21,898 bases of DNA from contig MGQK01000116.1 of the NCBI GenBank assembly GCA_001797815.1, positions 8,510 to 30,407 on the forward strand, read 5' to 3'. The translations under genes were made by a program, and so were the position numbers. Position 1 is the stretch's first letter. Each line of letters begins with the position of its first letter. The stretch is from Deltaproteobacteria bacterium RBG_13_61_14 (GTDB lineage: Bacteria; RBG-13-61-14). The notes below the pieces were generated by a model. The model was not told the origin of the DNA. It made no database searches and saw only the letters and a list, made by a program, of their open reading frames with translations. Of the stretch, positions 12,668-21,523 are shown piece after piece.

Positions 12668-14770
12668 CTAATGGGAGAGCAAGCGGTAGAGGCGGCCGGC
12701 CTCCGGGTCCTGGGGGTAACGGCGGAGCAACTCCTTAAGGTAAAAGCGGGCGCGCTCGCGCTCGCCTTGGCGCGCGGCGACCAGGGCCAGGCCCAGGTAT
12801 CCTTCCCGGCGCGAGGGCCAGCGCTTGACCATCTCGGCATAAGCCGCGGCCGCCTGGTCCCATTCTTCCCGGCCGATGCGGAATTCGGCCAGGGCCTGCC
12901 AGGACTGAATGATCCGGGGCCGCTCCCGGACATGGCCCTCCAATAACTGCTCCGCTTCTTCCGGCCGGCCGGTCGCGGTCAGGATCTCCGCCAAGGCCAG
13001 CACCGCCTCGGAGTTGAACGGGCTGCATGGCTCGGCGTGCCCGAGCGCCTTTTTAGCCTCGGGCCATTTCTTCTCCGCCATCAACACCCGCCCCAGCTCC
13101 AGGTTCAGGGCGTAGCTGTTGGGGTAGAGGGCAATAGCTTGCCGGTATTCTTTTTCCGCTTCTTTCAGTTGACCGTGGCTCTGGTAGAAGTCGGCCAGGT
13201 CGCGATGATAAAAAGGATTGCGCGGGTTCAGCGCCTGGGCCAGGCGATAGTCCTGAATGATTTGGCCCTTGGTCTTGGCGTCGAGCGGGCCGGCACCGGC
13301 CCGGGCCTGGGCCAACCTGGCGTAGATCCCGTCGTTGTGGGGATCGAATCGTTTTGCCTGTTCCCAGGCCGCCAGCGCTTGCTTGAACTTGCCGTCGGCC
13401 ATTGCCTCCTCGGCCCGCCGGATCAGGCGCAAGTCCCAGACCAGCCAGGCCGCGCCAGCCATGGTCCACACGATAATCACTGCCAGAGCGGCCCGGGCGA
13501 AACGGAAAGAGCGATTCGGCGCCGGGTCCGGCTGGGCAGCCAGCACCGCCTGGAGACCGAGCACGGCCCACCAAGCCCCGGCGACTTCCGGGACATAGAG
13601 GTCAAAATCTATCAAGGAATGGGCGAGGAAGGCGGCTCCGGCCGCGAGCAGTCCGGCTGGCAGCCATCCGCCTTCGCGGGACTGGCGCCGGCCCTGGACC
13701 AGGAAGAGGAGCGCGAGTCCGATCCAGCCGATCAGACCGAGGGGCCCGGTCTCGGCCCAGACCTGGAGGTAGCAGTTATGCGCGTCCTGCACCTCGTTCC
13801 CGAAGGTCGAGCGATGCGCCATGTAAGCGAGACCAAAGTTGCCGAGCCCCACGCCGGTGAGGGGTTTTTCCAGGGCCACCTCGGAAGCCGCCCGCCAGTT
13901 ATCCAGGCGCAGCTTGATCGGGTTGGCGGGGTGAAGGAAGTTGAAAAATTCGTGGCCGCGGGTGATCCCGATCCAGGCAAGGCCGGCGACGAACACCAGC
14001 GCGAGCAGGGCCAGGCCGGCGCGCCGGCGGCGGGGAGAGAGCCGGGGGAAAGCCGGGGCGAACAGGATGAGCAGGCCGACCCCGGCCGCGAGCAGGCCGC
14101 CCAGGGAGCGGGTGAAGAAGAGGGCGAGAGCCATCGCGGCCGCGGGAACAAGGAGCAAGGCCATCCGCCAGGGGGAAAGCGACTCGATCCGGCGGCGCAG
14201 GTCGAAGGCCAGGGCGAGGGCGAGCGGGATGAGCATGGCCATGTCGCCGGCGAAGAGGTCGGGCGAAAAGGTGAGACCGAAGACGCGGCGCTCCTCGAGG
14301 GTCTGGACCACATACGGGTCCAGGGGCCGGGCGATCTCCAGGGTGGCGGCGAAGCCGCCGAAGAATTGACGCAGGGCGACCGCGGAGGAGAGGAGGCCGG
14401 CCCAGACGAGCACGACCGCGGCCGACCGGCCGAGATCGGGGGTGAGCCAGCGGATGACGGCGAGGACCATGAAGAGGTGTCCGAGCAGGGTGATCATCTC
14501 GTTCCAGCCGGCGCGGGGTAAAAGGCCGAGCGGGATCGAGATCCCGGCGGCGCCGAGGAAGAGGAACAGGAAAAATTCGAGGGGTTTGGGGACCCAGAGT
14601 CCCTGGCCGCGGCCGGGCAGGCGCAGGAGCAGGAGGCCGGCGAAGAAGAGGAGGAGGAGCGGGTTGCTCAGGGGGTAGATGCGGCCGGAGACGAGGAGGC
14701 GCAGCGCGATTCCTCCAAGCAGGGCTGCCACGCCCCAGGTCGGCGGTCGGGGAGCAGGGGAGGGAACCAC
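12668..14770 (-). CDS. O-antigen ligase/polymerase-like membrane protein with C-terminal TPR domain
   Basis: A 700-residue protein. About the first 450 residues form a dozen membrane helices with Wzy_C/O-antigen ligase landmarks: FSPDLFAGDMAMLIPLAL (168-185), the RSLGG loop near 221, and the large periplasmic loop RLDNW...KPLTGVGLGNFG ending in AHNCYLQVWAETG, where the conserved His is residue 331. From about 460 to 695 there are TPR-type helical repeats (WEQAKRFDPHND, EYRQAIALYPNSYALNLELG, AYAEMVKRWPSRREGYLGL). Such proteins transfer or polymerise lipid-linked glycans, or glycosylate pilins, at the periplasmic face; the substrate is unknown. The start is GTG with AGGGA upstream, 12 bases after the permease stop. 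It is the last gene of the long minus-strand run. Confidence 0.85.
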   Translation of the reverse strand: MVPSPAPRPPTWGVAALLGGIALRLLVSGRIYPLSNPLLLLFFAGLLLLRLPGRGQGLWVPKPLEFFLFLFLGAAGISIPLGLLPRAGWNEMITLLGHLFMVLAVIRWLTPDLGRSAAVVLVWAGLLSSAVALRQFFGGFAATLEIARPLDPYVVQTLEERRVFGLTFSPDLFAGDMAMLIPLALALAFDLRRRIESLSPWRMALLLVPAAAMALALFFTRSLGGLLAAGVGLLILFAPAFPRLSPRRRRAGLALLALVFVAGLAWIGITRGHEFFNFLHPANPIKLRLDNWRAASEVALEKPLTGVGLGNFGLAYMAHRSTFGNEVQDAHNCYLQVWAETGPLGLIGWIGLALLFLVQGRRQSREGGWLPAGLLAAGAAFLAHSLIDFDLYVPEVAGAWWAVLGLQAVLAAQPDPAPNRSFRFARAALAVIIVWTMAGAAWLVWDLRLIRRAEEAMADGKFKQALAAWEQAKRFDPHNDGIYARLAQARAGAGPLDAKTKGQIIQDYRLAQALNPRNPFYHRDLADFYQSHGQLKEAEKEYRQAIALYPNSYALNLELGRVLMAEKKWPEAKKALGHAEPCSPFNSEAVLALAEILTATGRPEEAEQLLEGHVRERPRIIQSWQALAEFRIGREEWDQAAAAYAEMVKRWPSRREGYLGLALVAARQGERERARFYLKELLRRYPQDPEAGRLYRLLSH

Positions 14771-14782
14771 CGGGTCGGTCCC

Positions 14783-15547
14783 TTAGACGAAGTCGCGGCG
14801 CTGGAAGACGATCATGGCCAGGCCGAGCAGGAAAGCGGTGGTGAGGATGCCGATGGCCACGATGCGGAAGAACAGCCCGAGGTCGAGGGCCTCGCCATAA
14901 GCGGCGGCGTTGAAGCGGCTGTAGTTGGAGAGGTTGGGGACCAGGTAGTAAAGCCCCTGGGCGAGATACGGGTAGACGGTGCTCTCGGACTTGGCCGCCA
15001 AAAGGCGGAGGTCATTGGACATGCGGCCGATCACGAAGAAGGCGAGGGAGAAGATGGCGCTGAGGGTGGGGCTGGAGAAAGTGGAGAAGAGCAGCGCGGC
15101 GGCAATGATGATGGAGAGCTCGATCAGGATGAGGAGGATGGCTTGCAGGAGCGGCCAATTGAGGCTGGAGGCCATGTAGAAGAGGACGCCGGCATAGGCC
15201 AGGGTCATGATCACCAGGTTGACGAAGAGGGTGCAGAAGAGTCCGAAGAACTTGCCGAGCAGGAACTGGTAGCGGGACAGGGGCTTGGCCACCAGGGAGT
15301 AGATAGTTTTGCGCTCGATTTCCTTGCTCACCAGCCCGATCCCGATGAAGATGGCGATGAGCACGCCGAAGATGGAGATGCAGCCCAGGCCGAGGTCGGT
15401 GGTGATCTTGACCTGCTCGCCGATGGTCAATTGGCCCAGCGCGATGGTGAGCAGGATCATGAGCAGGGCGAAGACGAGCAGGTTGTAAAGGATCCGGTCC
15501 CGGATGGTTTCCTTGAAGGTGTTGACGGCCACCGCCCAGATTTTCAT
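14783..15547 (-). CDS. ABC-2-type transporter permease
   Basis: A 254-residue integral membrane protein with about six helices. The N-terminal text AVAVNTFKETIRDRILYNLL and the loop GLVSKEIERKTIYSLVAKPLSRYQFLLGK are typical of NosY-like ABC-2 permeases. It pairs with the ATPase upstream: its ATG overlaps the ATPase stop as ATGA, so the two are coupled. Together they should form a half-size exporter dimer at the inner membrane. The cargo is unknown; linkage to a glycan polymerase suggests an envelope component. Confidence 0.88.
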   Translation of the reverse strand: MKIWAVAVNTFKETIRDRILYNLLVFALLMILLTIALGQLTIGEQVKITTDLGLGCISIFGVLIAIFIGIGLVSKEIERKTIYSLVAKPLSRYQFLLGKFFGLFCTLFVNLVIMTLAYAGVLFYMASSLNWPLLQAILLILIELSIIIAAALLFSTFSSPTLSAIFSLAFFVIGRMSNDLRLLAAKSESTVYPYLAQGLYYLVPNLSNYSRFNAAAYGEALDLGLFFRIVAIGILTTAFLLGLAMIVFQRRDFV

Positions 15548-16506
15548 GACCCGACTCCTTCCTGGTTCCCGATCTCATACAGGAAATATTCCTCCAAGGT
15601 CTCCCGGTGGGGCGCCAGAGAAAGGAGATGGGGCACAGACATTCCTGTCTGTTTTTTTTGCTGAAGGATGAGTTTCAGGATGCGCTCGGCCGCAGCCTCG
15701 TCCGGGACCCGGATCAAGGCCACTCCTCCTTGCTCGAGCACGGTGCCGCCCTCGGCCGAGATCGCCCGGAGGCTTTTCGGGTCCAGACCCTTGACCTGGA
15801 GGTCCACTGACTGGACCGCGGCGCTGAGAATCTCATCCAGCCGGCCGACCTTTTTCAGCCGGCCCTGGTGAATGATCCCCACCCGGTCGCAGATCATCTC
15901 CACGTCGGGCAGGATGTGGGTGCTGAAGAAGATGGTCTTGCCCTCTTTCTTCAGTTCCAGGATCAGGTCGCGGATCTCCTTGCGGCCGCGGGGGTCGAGC
16001 CCGGACATGGGTTCGTCCAGGATGACCAGCTCCGGGTCGTTGAGCAGGGCCTGGGCCATGCCCAGGCGCTGGATCATGCCCTTGGAATACTTGCGCAGCG
16101 GCAGGAGTCCGGCCGCGGCCAGGCCGACGCGCTCGAGCAGGCTACCCACCCTTTGCCGACGGGTGGCGGCATCCAGGCCGAAGAAGCGGCTGAAGAAATC
16201 GAGGAACTCGCGGCCGGCCAGGTAATCGTAAAAATAGGGCTGTTCCGGCAGAAAGCCAATCCGGCTGCGGGTGCGGACGTCGCCCAGGGGTCGGCCGAGC
16301 AGGGTGGCGGCGCCGGCGGTCGGATAAATCAGGCTGAGCAGCATCTTGATGGTGGTGGTCTTGCCCGCGCCGTTGGGGCCCAAGAACCCGAAGATCTCGC
16401 CCGATTCCACCGCCAGGTCGAGACCCCGGACCGCCTCTACCCGGCGCTGGAAAAAGCCCACGCGAAAGGTCTTGGAGAGGTTTTCCGTCTGAATGACTTT
16501 CATCAT
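15544..16506 (-). CDS. ABC transporter ATP-binding protein
   Basis: A 320-residue ATPase. Walker A GPNGAGKT is at 43-50, the signature SKGMIQRLG at 141-149 (S-K-G-M-x-Q-R form typical of ABC-2 exporters), Walker B VILDEP at 161-166, and the H-loop histidine in STHIL is residue 197. About 90 residues after the ATPase core form a small C-terminal regulatory domain, as in NosF/CcmA-like subunits. Two adjacent ATG codons (16506 and 16503) are possible starts; GGAG lies just upstream. It begins four bases after the TPR gene's stop and overlaps the permease. Confidence 0.92.
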   Translation of the reverse strand: MMKVIQTENLSKTFRVGFFQRRVEAVRGLDLAVESGEIFGFLGPNGAGKTTTIKMLLSLIYPTAGAATLLGRPLGDVRTRSRIGFLPEQPYFYDYLAGREFLDFFSRFFGLDAATRRQRVGSLLERVGLAAAGLLPLRKYSKGMIQRLGMAQALLNDPELVILDEPMSGLDPRGRKEIRDLILELKKEGKTIFFSTHILPDVEMICDRVGIIHQGRLKKVGRLDEILSAAVQSVDLQVKGLDPKSLRAISAEGGTVLEQGGVALIRVPDEAAAERILKLILQQKKQTGMSVPHLLSLAPHRETLEEYFLYEIGNQEGVGS

Positions 16507-16510
16507 TTTT

Positions 16511-17389
16511 TCATCTCCGGGGGGGTATGAAGACTCCTTCGTAAACTTTCACCGAGCTTTCGGCCCGGCCGGTCTTGGGATCAATGAAATAGTAGCCGGC
16601 CAGAGGGTGCACCGGCATCTCGGAGGGGTGAAGCAGGCCGGCCCGGAAAAGGTCGTCCCAGGAGGCGGCCCGCCGGCCGTAAAGAGCCTGGTATTCCTCG
16701 AGTTTTAGGTTTAAAAACTTAAGCTGCTCGGCGACGCGGAGCTCCTTGATCCGGCGCTCGATAGTGCTCCGGTATCCCCCGCTTTCGGTCTTTTGCAGGA
16801 TCTGCTCCAAAAAGGCGATGCTGAGTTCGGGATTGCCTCCTTCGGCCCGGATCCGGCTGGCGAGCACGGCATAGTAAAGATAACCCGAAAGCTGGGCCGC
16901 GGCGTCCAGGTTTTGTGCGGCCGCTTCATATTGATTGCCGAGAAAATACTGCACAAAGCCCAGGTAAAAAGCAATCTTCCAGCTTTGCGGCAAGTTCTGG
17001 CGGCCCTTCAACAGCACCTTTTCAATCTCCCCGCCGTCGCCGCCGGCCACGGACAGAATGACTCCGGTGAAAATATAGACAAACTCGAAGCGCGGGTCCA
17101 GGTCGGTAATAAACTGGGCGGCCCCGATCAGGTCGTCGGGCACTTTTTTCAGGCTCAGCAGGGTGCTGGTGTATTGGATGGCCTGCAGCCAGTAGGCGTC
17201 CGCCACCAGGTCGTAGTAACCCAGGGAAGCGACCTTGACCGCAGCCGCGTTCGGCGGCCGCAAGTGATACTCGCCTTCCTCCCGCCCGCGGTTCTCGGCC
17301 TGGTCTATCCCATGCTGCATCCACACGATGTTGCCGAAAAGCAAAGCCAGAGCCAGGAGCGCCAGAGCCGTGGTTCGTTTATCAAGCAT
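16511..17389 (-). CDS. Membrane-anchored TPR-like protein of an ABC transporter operon
   Basis: A 292-residue protein with one N-terminal membrane helix or uncleaved signal (about 7-23). A helical body with TPR-like repeats follows (AAQFITDLDPRFEFVYIFTG, SWKIAFYLGFVQYFLGNQYE). The C-terminal segment PVHPLAGYYFIDPKTGRAESS resembles the calcium-loop end of pseudopilin-type and related proteins. It most likely sits on the periplasmic side as a partner of the ABC transporter whose ATPase gene starts four bases later. The order accessory-ATPase-permease recalls pilG-pilH-pilI of delta-type bacteria, but no specific pilus feature was seen and I do not claim it. Confidence 0.65.
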   Translation of the reverse strand: MLDKRTTALALLALALLFGNIVWMQHGIDQAENRGREEGEYHLRPPNAAAVKVASLGYYDLVADAYWLQAIQYTSTLLSLKKVPDDLIGAAQFITDLDPRFEFVYIFTGVILSVAGGDGGEIEKVLLKGRQNLPQSWKIAFYLGFVQYFLGNQYEAAAQNLDAAAQLSGYLYYAVLASRIRAEGGNPELSIAFLEQILQKTESGGYRSTIERRIKELRVAEQLKFLNLKLEEYQALYGRRAASWDDLFRAGLLHPSEMPVHPLAGYYFIDPKTGRAESSVKVYEGVFIPPRR

Positions 17390-17432
17390 CGCCTTGATTA
17401 TTCCTTAAGACTGAAAAACTTGCCGGTTGGTT

Positions 17433-18620
17433 TCAGTTTTCCTTTGGGGGAAATGATACCTCAAAAGGCCTGGCGGGTCGAATCTCCTGTTCCGGGATCC
17501 GCCACTTTTCCTCCCCGGCCGGATGTCGGACTTCTCCGCCCTGGCTGGCGACCGCCAACCGGGCCAGCGCTTCCATGGCCGCGAGCGCCTGCGGCCAGGT
17601 GTAAGCCGTGCCGAGAAACTTTTCATCCCGGATCGCCTCCAGCCCGGCCTTGAATTCAGCCGGGAGCCGCTCATACCCCAGGGCCGCGCCGAGCACGCCC
17701 AGGGCCGAGGCCGCGTTGCAGTCGCAGTCCTTGCCCAGCCGCACCGCAATCTCCAGGGTTTGGTAAGGGTCGCCCCGGCCGTAAAGCAACGCCGCGGCCA
17801 CGTAAGCGCCGTTGACGTTGGCGTCAATCCCCTTGGGCCCGACCACCGGCACCAGCCGGCACTTTTGCAAGGGCACATACTTCTCTTCCACCATCCGCCA
17901 GACCGCTTCCCAGTCCTCGGGGTTGTTCTCGGACACTGCCAGGACGTCGGCGATGGTGCGGGCATAGCGGCTTTCCGGAGGAATGGCGGCGAGCCCGGCG
18001 CGCACCAGTGTTTCCGGGTCCGACTCAAAAAAGGCCTGGCTATACATGGTGGCGATGAAGATGCCGCCGTAAACCCCGTCGCCGAAGGCCAGGATATGAC
18101 CGAAGCGGTCGCCCATTTCCCAGGCTGCGGCGGGAAGCCCGGGCGAGATCAGGCCGAAGAGGTCGGAGTGAATCTGGAAATCAATATCGTCGGCGTGGGG
18201 GTTATGGCGGGGATGGCCGGATTCCGGGGGCGGGATGCCGCGGCGAAGGTTGCGGCGGGCCTGCCCGCCCGCATGCCAGAGCGGAAACCGGGTGGCGGCC
18301 AGGTCGGCGCCGGCCTGGACCGGGCTGACCAGAAGGCCGTAGGTCTCCAGGCTTTTCAGGAAAGTCAGCTCCACATACAGGTCGTCCTGGCGCAGGGCGT
18401 TCCGGATCCTTTCCGGCCGCCAGGGCTCCAGCTCGCCTCGATTGATGCGGCTGATGTAACGGAACTCATAGGGCGCGCCGAAGCAGACCCCTACCATCTC
18501 GCCGATGAAGCCGCCGGCCAGGTGGTCGCGATAGGCCGGGAGAGAAAGCTCTTGGTCGGCCAGGAGCAGGCCCGGCCAGACCAACACGCCTGCAATGAAA
18601 AGCACCATGCCGCACATCAA
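17433..18620 (-). CDS. Exported ADP-ribosylglycohydrolase-family protein
   Basis: A 395-residue protein of the ADP-ribosylglycohydrolase fold. Landmarks are GGFIGEMVGVCFGAPYEFRY (36-55), QDDLYVELTFLKSLE (78-92, the TDDT-type position), ADDIDFQIHSDLFG (143-156), GDGVYGGIFIATMY (180-193) and the C-terminal metal motif GKDCDCNAASALGVLGAALG (296-315), where Asp298 and Asp300 replace the usual GDTDTxA Asp pair. Family members remove ADP-ribose from proteins or act on related N-glycosidic bonds, using two metal ions. An N-terminal signal peptide (about 1-21) places it outside the cytoplasm, which is unusual for DraG/ARH enzymes. The start is TTG with GGAGG nine bases ahead; the ATG at 18617 is the alternative. 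It follows the fatty acid transporter gene by 19 bases. Confidence 0.82.
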   Translation of the reverse strand: MMCGMVLFIAGVLVWPGLLLADQELSLPAYRDHLAGGFIGEMVGVCFGAPYEFRYISRINRGELEPWRPERIRNALRQDDLYVELTFLKSLETYGLLVSPVQAGADLAATRFPLWHAGGQARRNLRRGIPPPESGHPRHNPHADDIDFQIHSDLFGLISPGLPAAAWEMGDRFGHILAFGDGVYGGIFIATMYSQAFFESDPETLVRAGLAAIPPESRYARTIADVLAVSENNPEDWEAVWRMVEEKYVPLQKCRLVPVVGPKGIDANVNGAYVAAALLYGRGDPYQTLEIAVRLGKDCDCNAASALGVLGAALGYERLPAEFKAGLEAIRDEKFLGTAYTWPQALAAMEALARLAVASQGGEVRHPAGEEKWRIPEQEIRPARPFEVSFPPKEN

Positions 18621-18639
18621 AGGTTATTCCCTCCTTAGT

Positions 18640-19977
18640 TCAGGCCGCGAGCCAGAGGAGCGCCGGGATAAAGAGGAAGGCGCTCGCCAGGCAGAGGATG
18701 GCCGTGTATCCGATGACCTCGCCGGCCTTGAGCCCGGTGATGCCCAGCACCGGGATGGCCCAGAAGGGCTGGATCATGTTGGTCCACTCGTCGCCGTAAG
18801 CGATGGCCATGATGGTCTTGGGGATGCTCACGCCCAGCTCCTGGGCGGCCCGGATCATCACCGGCCCCTGCACCACCCACTGGCCCCCGCCCGAAGGGAC
18901 GAACAGGTTGACTACGCCCGCGCTGAGAAAGGCGAAGACCGGGAAGGTGGCCGGGTCGGAGATGTGAATGAAGAAGCGGGAGAGCATCTCCACCAGTCCG
19001 GAATGCTCGATCAGGCCCTGGATCCCGAAGTAAAAGGGGAATTGCAGGATGATGCCGGAGACGCTCTTGGTGCCTTGGGTCACGGCCCGGACGTAACGTA
19101 GCGGCGTGCCCTGGAAAAGGATGCCGAGGAAAAGGAAGGCGGCGTTGACCACGTCCAGGTTCAGTGCAAAACCCCGGGTGACAAAGTAATGGACCAGGTA
19201 AAGAAGCCCCAGGCCGGCCACGATCCAAGACAAAAGCCGGCTTTGCTCCAGGCGGCGGGCCGGGCCGCGGACCTCTTTTGGCTCAGGCTCCGGCTCCTGG
19301 GCCGGGGAGTAGGATTCCACTCCGGTCATCAGGGCGGGATCGCGGGGAGTGAGGAAATAGCAGAGGCAAACGATGAGCAGGGTCATGGCCGCGGCCAGAG
19401 CCAGGTTCATGGGGCTGAACAAGGTGGCTGTAACCGGGACCAGACCCAGTCCTGGGATCACCTCTTGGCCGGGTGTGGCCGCCTGCAAGGGCGCGGAGCC
19501 GGAAAGTCCGCCGTGCCAGATCAACAGGCCGGTGTAGGCCGCGGCGCCAAGCAAAGGGTAGTGGACCTTGAGACCCCGCGGCCGACCGTTAAGCGCCACT
19601 TCGCGGGCGAGAAGCGCGCCGACGATGACGCCCAGCCCCCAGTGGACCAAAGAGCTCAGGCAGGCGAGCAGGGCCACCAGGGCGGTGGCCCCGGCCGCGG
19701 TGCGGGGCAAACGGGAAACCCGCTCGACCAGCCCGCGCACCGGCCGGGAAGTGGCCAGGGCGTGACCGGTCACCAGGATCAAACACATCTGCATGCCGAA
19801 GGTCAGGTTGGACCACAGCCCCTCCTGCCAGTAGCCGATCAAGGCCAGGGGCTTGTGCTGCGTGAAGGCCAGGGCCAGGACCAAGCTGAGCAGGGTGAGG
19901 ATGACGGCGAAGAGGAAGGGGTCCGGCATCCAGCGCTGGGCCAGGTGCGAGAGCCGCTGTCCGAGTCGTTGAATCAT
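18640..19977 (-). CDS. atoE: Short-chain fatty acid transporter, AtoE family
   Basis: A 445-residue integral membrane protein, near the 440 residues of E. coli AtoE, with about a dozen helices. Family text includes RWMPDPFLFAVILTLL (16-31), HWGLGVIVGALLARE, YTGLLIWHGGLSGSAPL, FIHISDPATFPVFAFLSAG, NLFVPSGGGQWVVQGPVM and AYGDEWTNMIQPFWAIP. AtoE-type proteins take up short-chain fatty acids such as acetoacetate or butyrate. A charged loop of about 30 residues near the middle (EPEPEPKEVRGPARR) is poorly conserved. It starts 24 bases after the GPH symporter stop, with a weak GGGGA ahead of the ATG. Confidence 0.88.
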   Translation of the reverse strand: MIQRLGQRLSHLAQRWMPDPFLFAVILTLLSLVLALAFTQHKPLALIGYWQEGLWSNLTFGMQMCLILVTGHALATSRPVRGLVERVSRLPRTAAGATALVALLACLSSLVHWGLGVIVGALLAREVALNGRPRGLKVHYPLLGAAAYTGLLIWHGGLSGSAPLQAATPGQEVIPGLGLVPVTATLFSPMNLALAAAMTLLIVCLCYFLTPRDPALMTGVESYSPAQEPEPEPKEVRGPARRLEQSRLLSWIVAGLGLLYLVHYFVTRGFALNLDVVNAAFLFLGILFQGTPLRYVRAVTQGTKSVSGIILQFPFYFGIQGLIEHSGLVEMLSRFFIHISDPATFPVFAFLSAGVVNLFVPSGGGQWVVQGPVMIRAAQELGVSIPKTIMAIAYGDEWTNMIQPFWAIPVLGITGLKAGEVIGYTAILCLASAFLFIPALLWLAA

Positions 19978-20001
19978 GGAAGAATCCCCGGGCTCGGCTC
20001 G

Positions 20002-21423
20002 CTATTTCTTGATCGGGTAATACCAAAAGGCCGCAAAGGAGAGCAAGGTGATCACCCCGGCGACCGGCCCCACCGAGATCACGCCCAGCGGGCGGGCGTG
20101 GGTGTTGCCGAGCAGGTCGAACATCAGACCCATGATTAAAGGGGACAGTGCGGAGAAGCTCTTGGTCCACAGGCCCTCCACCCCGTTGTAAACCGATTCC
20201 CGCCGATACCCGGTCACGGTTTCGTCAAAGTCAATGATGTCCGCCAGGATGGGCCGGGGCAGGACCAGCATGGCCGAGACCGGAGGCGCGGCGAACAGGA
20301 AAAGGATAAAGGGCCGATAGACCGCGGGGATCCCGCCCCACAGATGCAAGGTCGCCCACACCGGCAGGAACAGGCCGAACCACAACAGGCAGATCAAAAA
20401 AATCTTGCGCTTGGTGTATTTCTGGGAGAGGTAATTGGTCAGCGGGAACATGGCCGCGGCCACGATCATGATGGTAAGCTGGACTCCGCCGGCGATCAGC
20501 TCGGACTTGCCGGCCAGGTCGGTGCCGAAGAGCAGGTAGGACATCAGGAAGGGGATGGACCCGATCACGATGTCCGCGGCCAGCCGGAGCAGGGCCACCG
20601 AGACCACCCAGGGCAGGAAGGCCCGGTTCTTCAAGGTCTCCCACCAGGCCCGCAGGATCGAGTAGGGCACTTCTTTTTTCTCGGAGTGCTGGGTCTCTTT
20701 GAGCAGGAACACGGTCGGACCCAGGCAGAGCGCGCTCAGGATCACGCTGCCGATGGCGATGACCTTATACATGTCCGGGAAGTGGAATCCGGCGATGGTG
20801 ACGCCGCTCGGCATCTCGGTGATCAGGTAACCGACCAGGCCCAGGGCCAGGATAGTAGCCACCACCCCCACGTAAGCCTGCCACATGGAGATGTTGAGCC
20901 GCTCGTCGTTGTCCGGGGTGATTTCCGGCAAGAGCGAGAGGTAGGGATTGACCACCACGGCGAAAAGGAAGTAAAAGCCGCCGCCGAAAATAAAGAGCCA
21001 GAGCGCGGTGGGAATATAGTTGCTGGTGATCTGGATGGTGCGGCCGAAGATGGACCAGTCGTATTGAGAGGCCCAGGTCGGCGCCGGCGCGGGGGAGAAC
21101 CAGAAGAAGAGGAAGCAGAGCAGGAAGGGGGGGGTGGCGAAGATGATGTAGGGCATGCGCCGTCCCCAGCGGGTCCTGGTCTTGTCGGAAAGGTAGCCGA
21201 CCAGGGGGTCCGAGATCCCGTTCATGACCCGGCCCAGGCCGATCACCATCCCGGCCAGGCTGGCCGGCAAATACAGGATCACCCCGGTCTTGTCCAGGGG
21301 CGGGGATAAAAAATACATGCCCCAGCCCAGGATGATGTTCCAGAGCAGCTCCGCGGGCAGGTTGCCCAGGCTGTAGCCGAAACGCCGGGCAAAGCTCAAG
21401 CGAAACGATCCCGGTTGCGACAT
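20002..21423 (-). CDS. GPH-family (MelB-like) sugar:cation symporter
   Basis: A 473-residue MFS protein of the glycoside-pentoside-hexuronide family, with about twelve helices. Landmarks are FGYSLGNLPAELLWNII, the cytoplasmic loop SDPLVGYLSDKTRTRWGRRM and the late DFDETVTGYRRESVYNGVEG. Members bring in sugars or uronides with Na+ or H+. The ATG at 21421-21423 is chosen because GGAGG lies just ahead and a consensus promoter at 21449-21477 sits upstream; the longer open frame to 21477 would include that promoter. It is the first gene of the seven-gene run. The exact substrate is unknown. Confidence 0.88.
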   Translation of the reverse strand: MSQPGSFRLSFARRFGYSLGNLPAELLWNIILGWGMYFLSPPLDKTGVILYLPASLAGMVIGLGRVMNGISDPLVGYLSDKTRTRWGRRMPYIIFATPPFLLCFLFFWFSPAPAPTWASQYDWSIFGRTIQITSNYIPTALWLFIFGGGFYFLFAVVVNPYLSLLPEITPDNDERLNISMWQAYVGVVATILALGLVGYLITEMPSGVTIAGFHFPDMYKVIAIGSVILSALCLGPTVFLLKETQHSEKKEVPYSILRAWWETLKNRAFLPWVVSVALLRLAADIVIGSIPFLMSYLLFGTDLAGKSELIAGGVQLTIMIVAAAMFPLTNYLSQKYTKRKIFLICLLWFGLFLPVWATLHLWGGIPAVYRPFILFLFAAPPVSAMLVLPRPILADIIDFDETVTGYRRESVYNGVEGLWTKSFSALSPLIMGLMFDLLGNTHARPLGVISVGPVAGVITLLSFAAFWYYPIKK

Positions 21424-21448
21424 GCAGACCCCTCCTCGAAGCGCCTCC

Positions 21449-21477
21449 ACCATAGAAGATACCCGCCGGCTTGTCAA
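21449..21477 (-). promoter_or_regulatory. Promoter of the seven-gene run
   Basis: On the minus strand a perfect TTGACA (21472-21477) is followed after 17 bases by TATGGT (21449-21454). The predicted leader to the ATG at 21423 is about 20 bases and includes the GGAGG Shine-Dalgarno. No other promoter as good was seen within the run. Confidence 0.65.
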
Positions 21478-21483
21478 CCGCCA

Positions 21484-21517
21484 TTTGGGGTCAGGTCTTC
21501 AAATAAAGTTTAAGACC
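21484..21517 (+). repeat. Dispersed GGGGTCAG repeat, copy 3
   Basis: tttggggtcaggtcttcaaa, then an AT-rich stretch ending AAGTTTAAGACC. GGTCTT (21494-21499) and AAGACC (21512-21517) form a dyad. It ends seven bases from the -35 box of the symporter promoter, so it could affect that promoter. Confidence 0.55.
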
Positions 21518-21523
21518 GAGCTG

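Noticed and set aside
13037-14521. A 494-codon plus-strand reading frame
   Set aside because: It is antisense to the O-antigen ligase/TPR gene and has the Glu/Gly/Arg-rich low-complexity text of a shadow frame.
20344-21309. A 321-codon plus-strand reading frame
   Set aside because: It is antisense to the GPH symporter gene and shows no domain or initiation signal.
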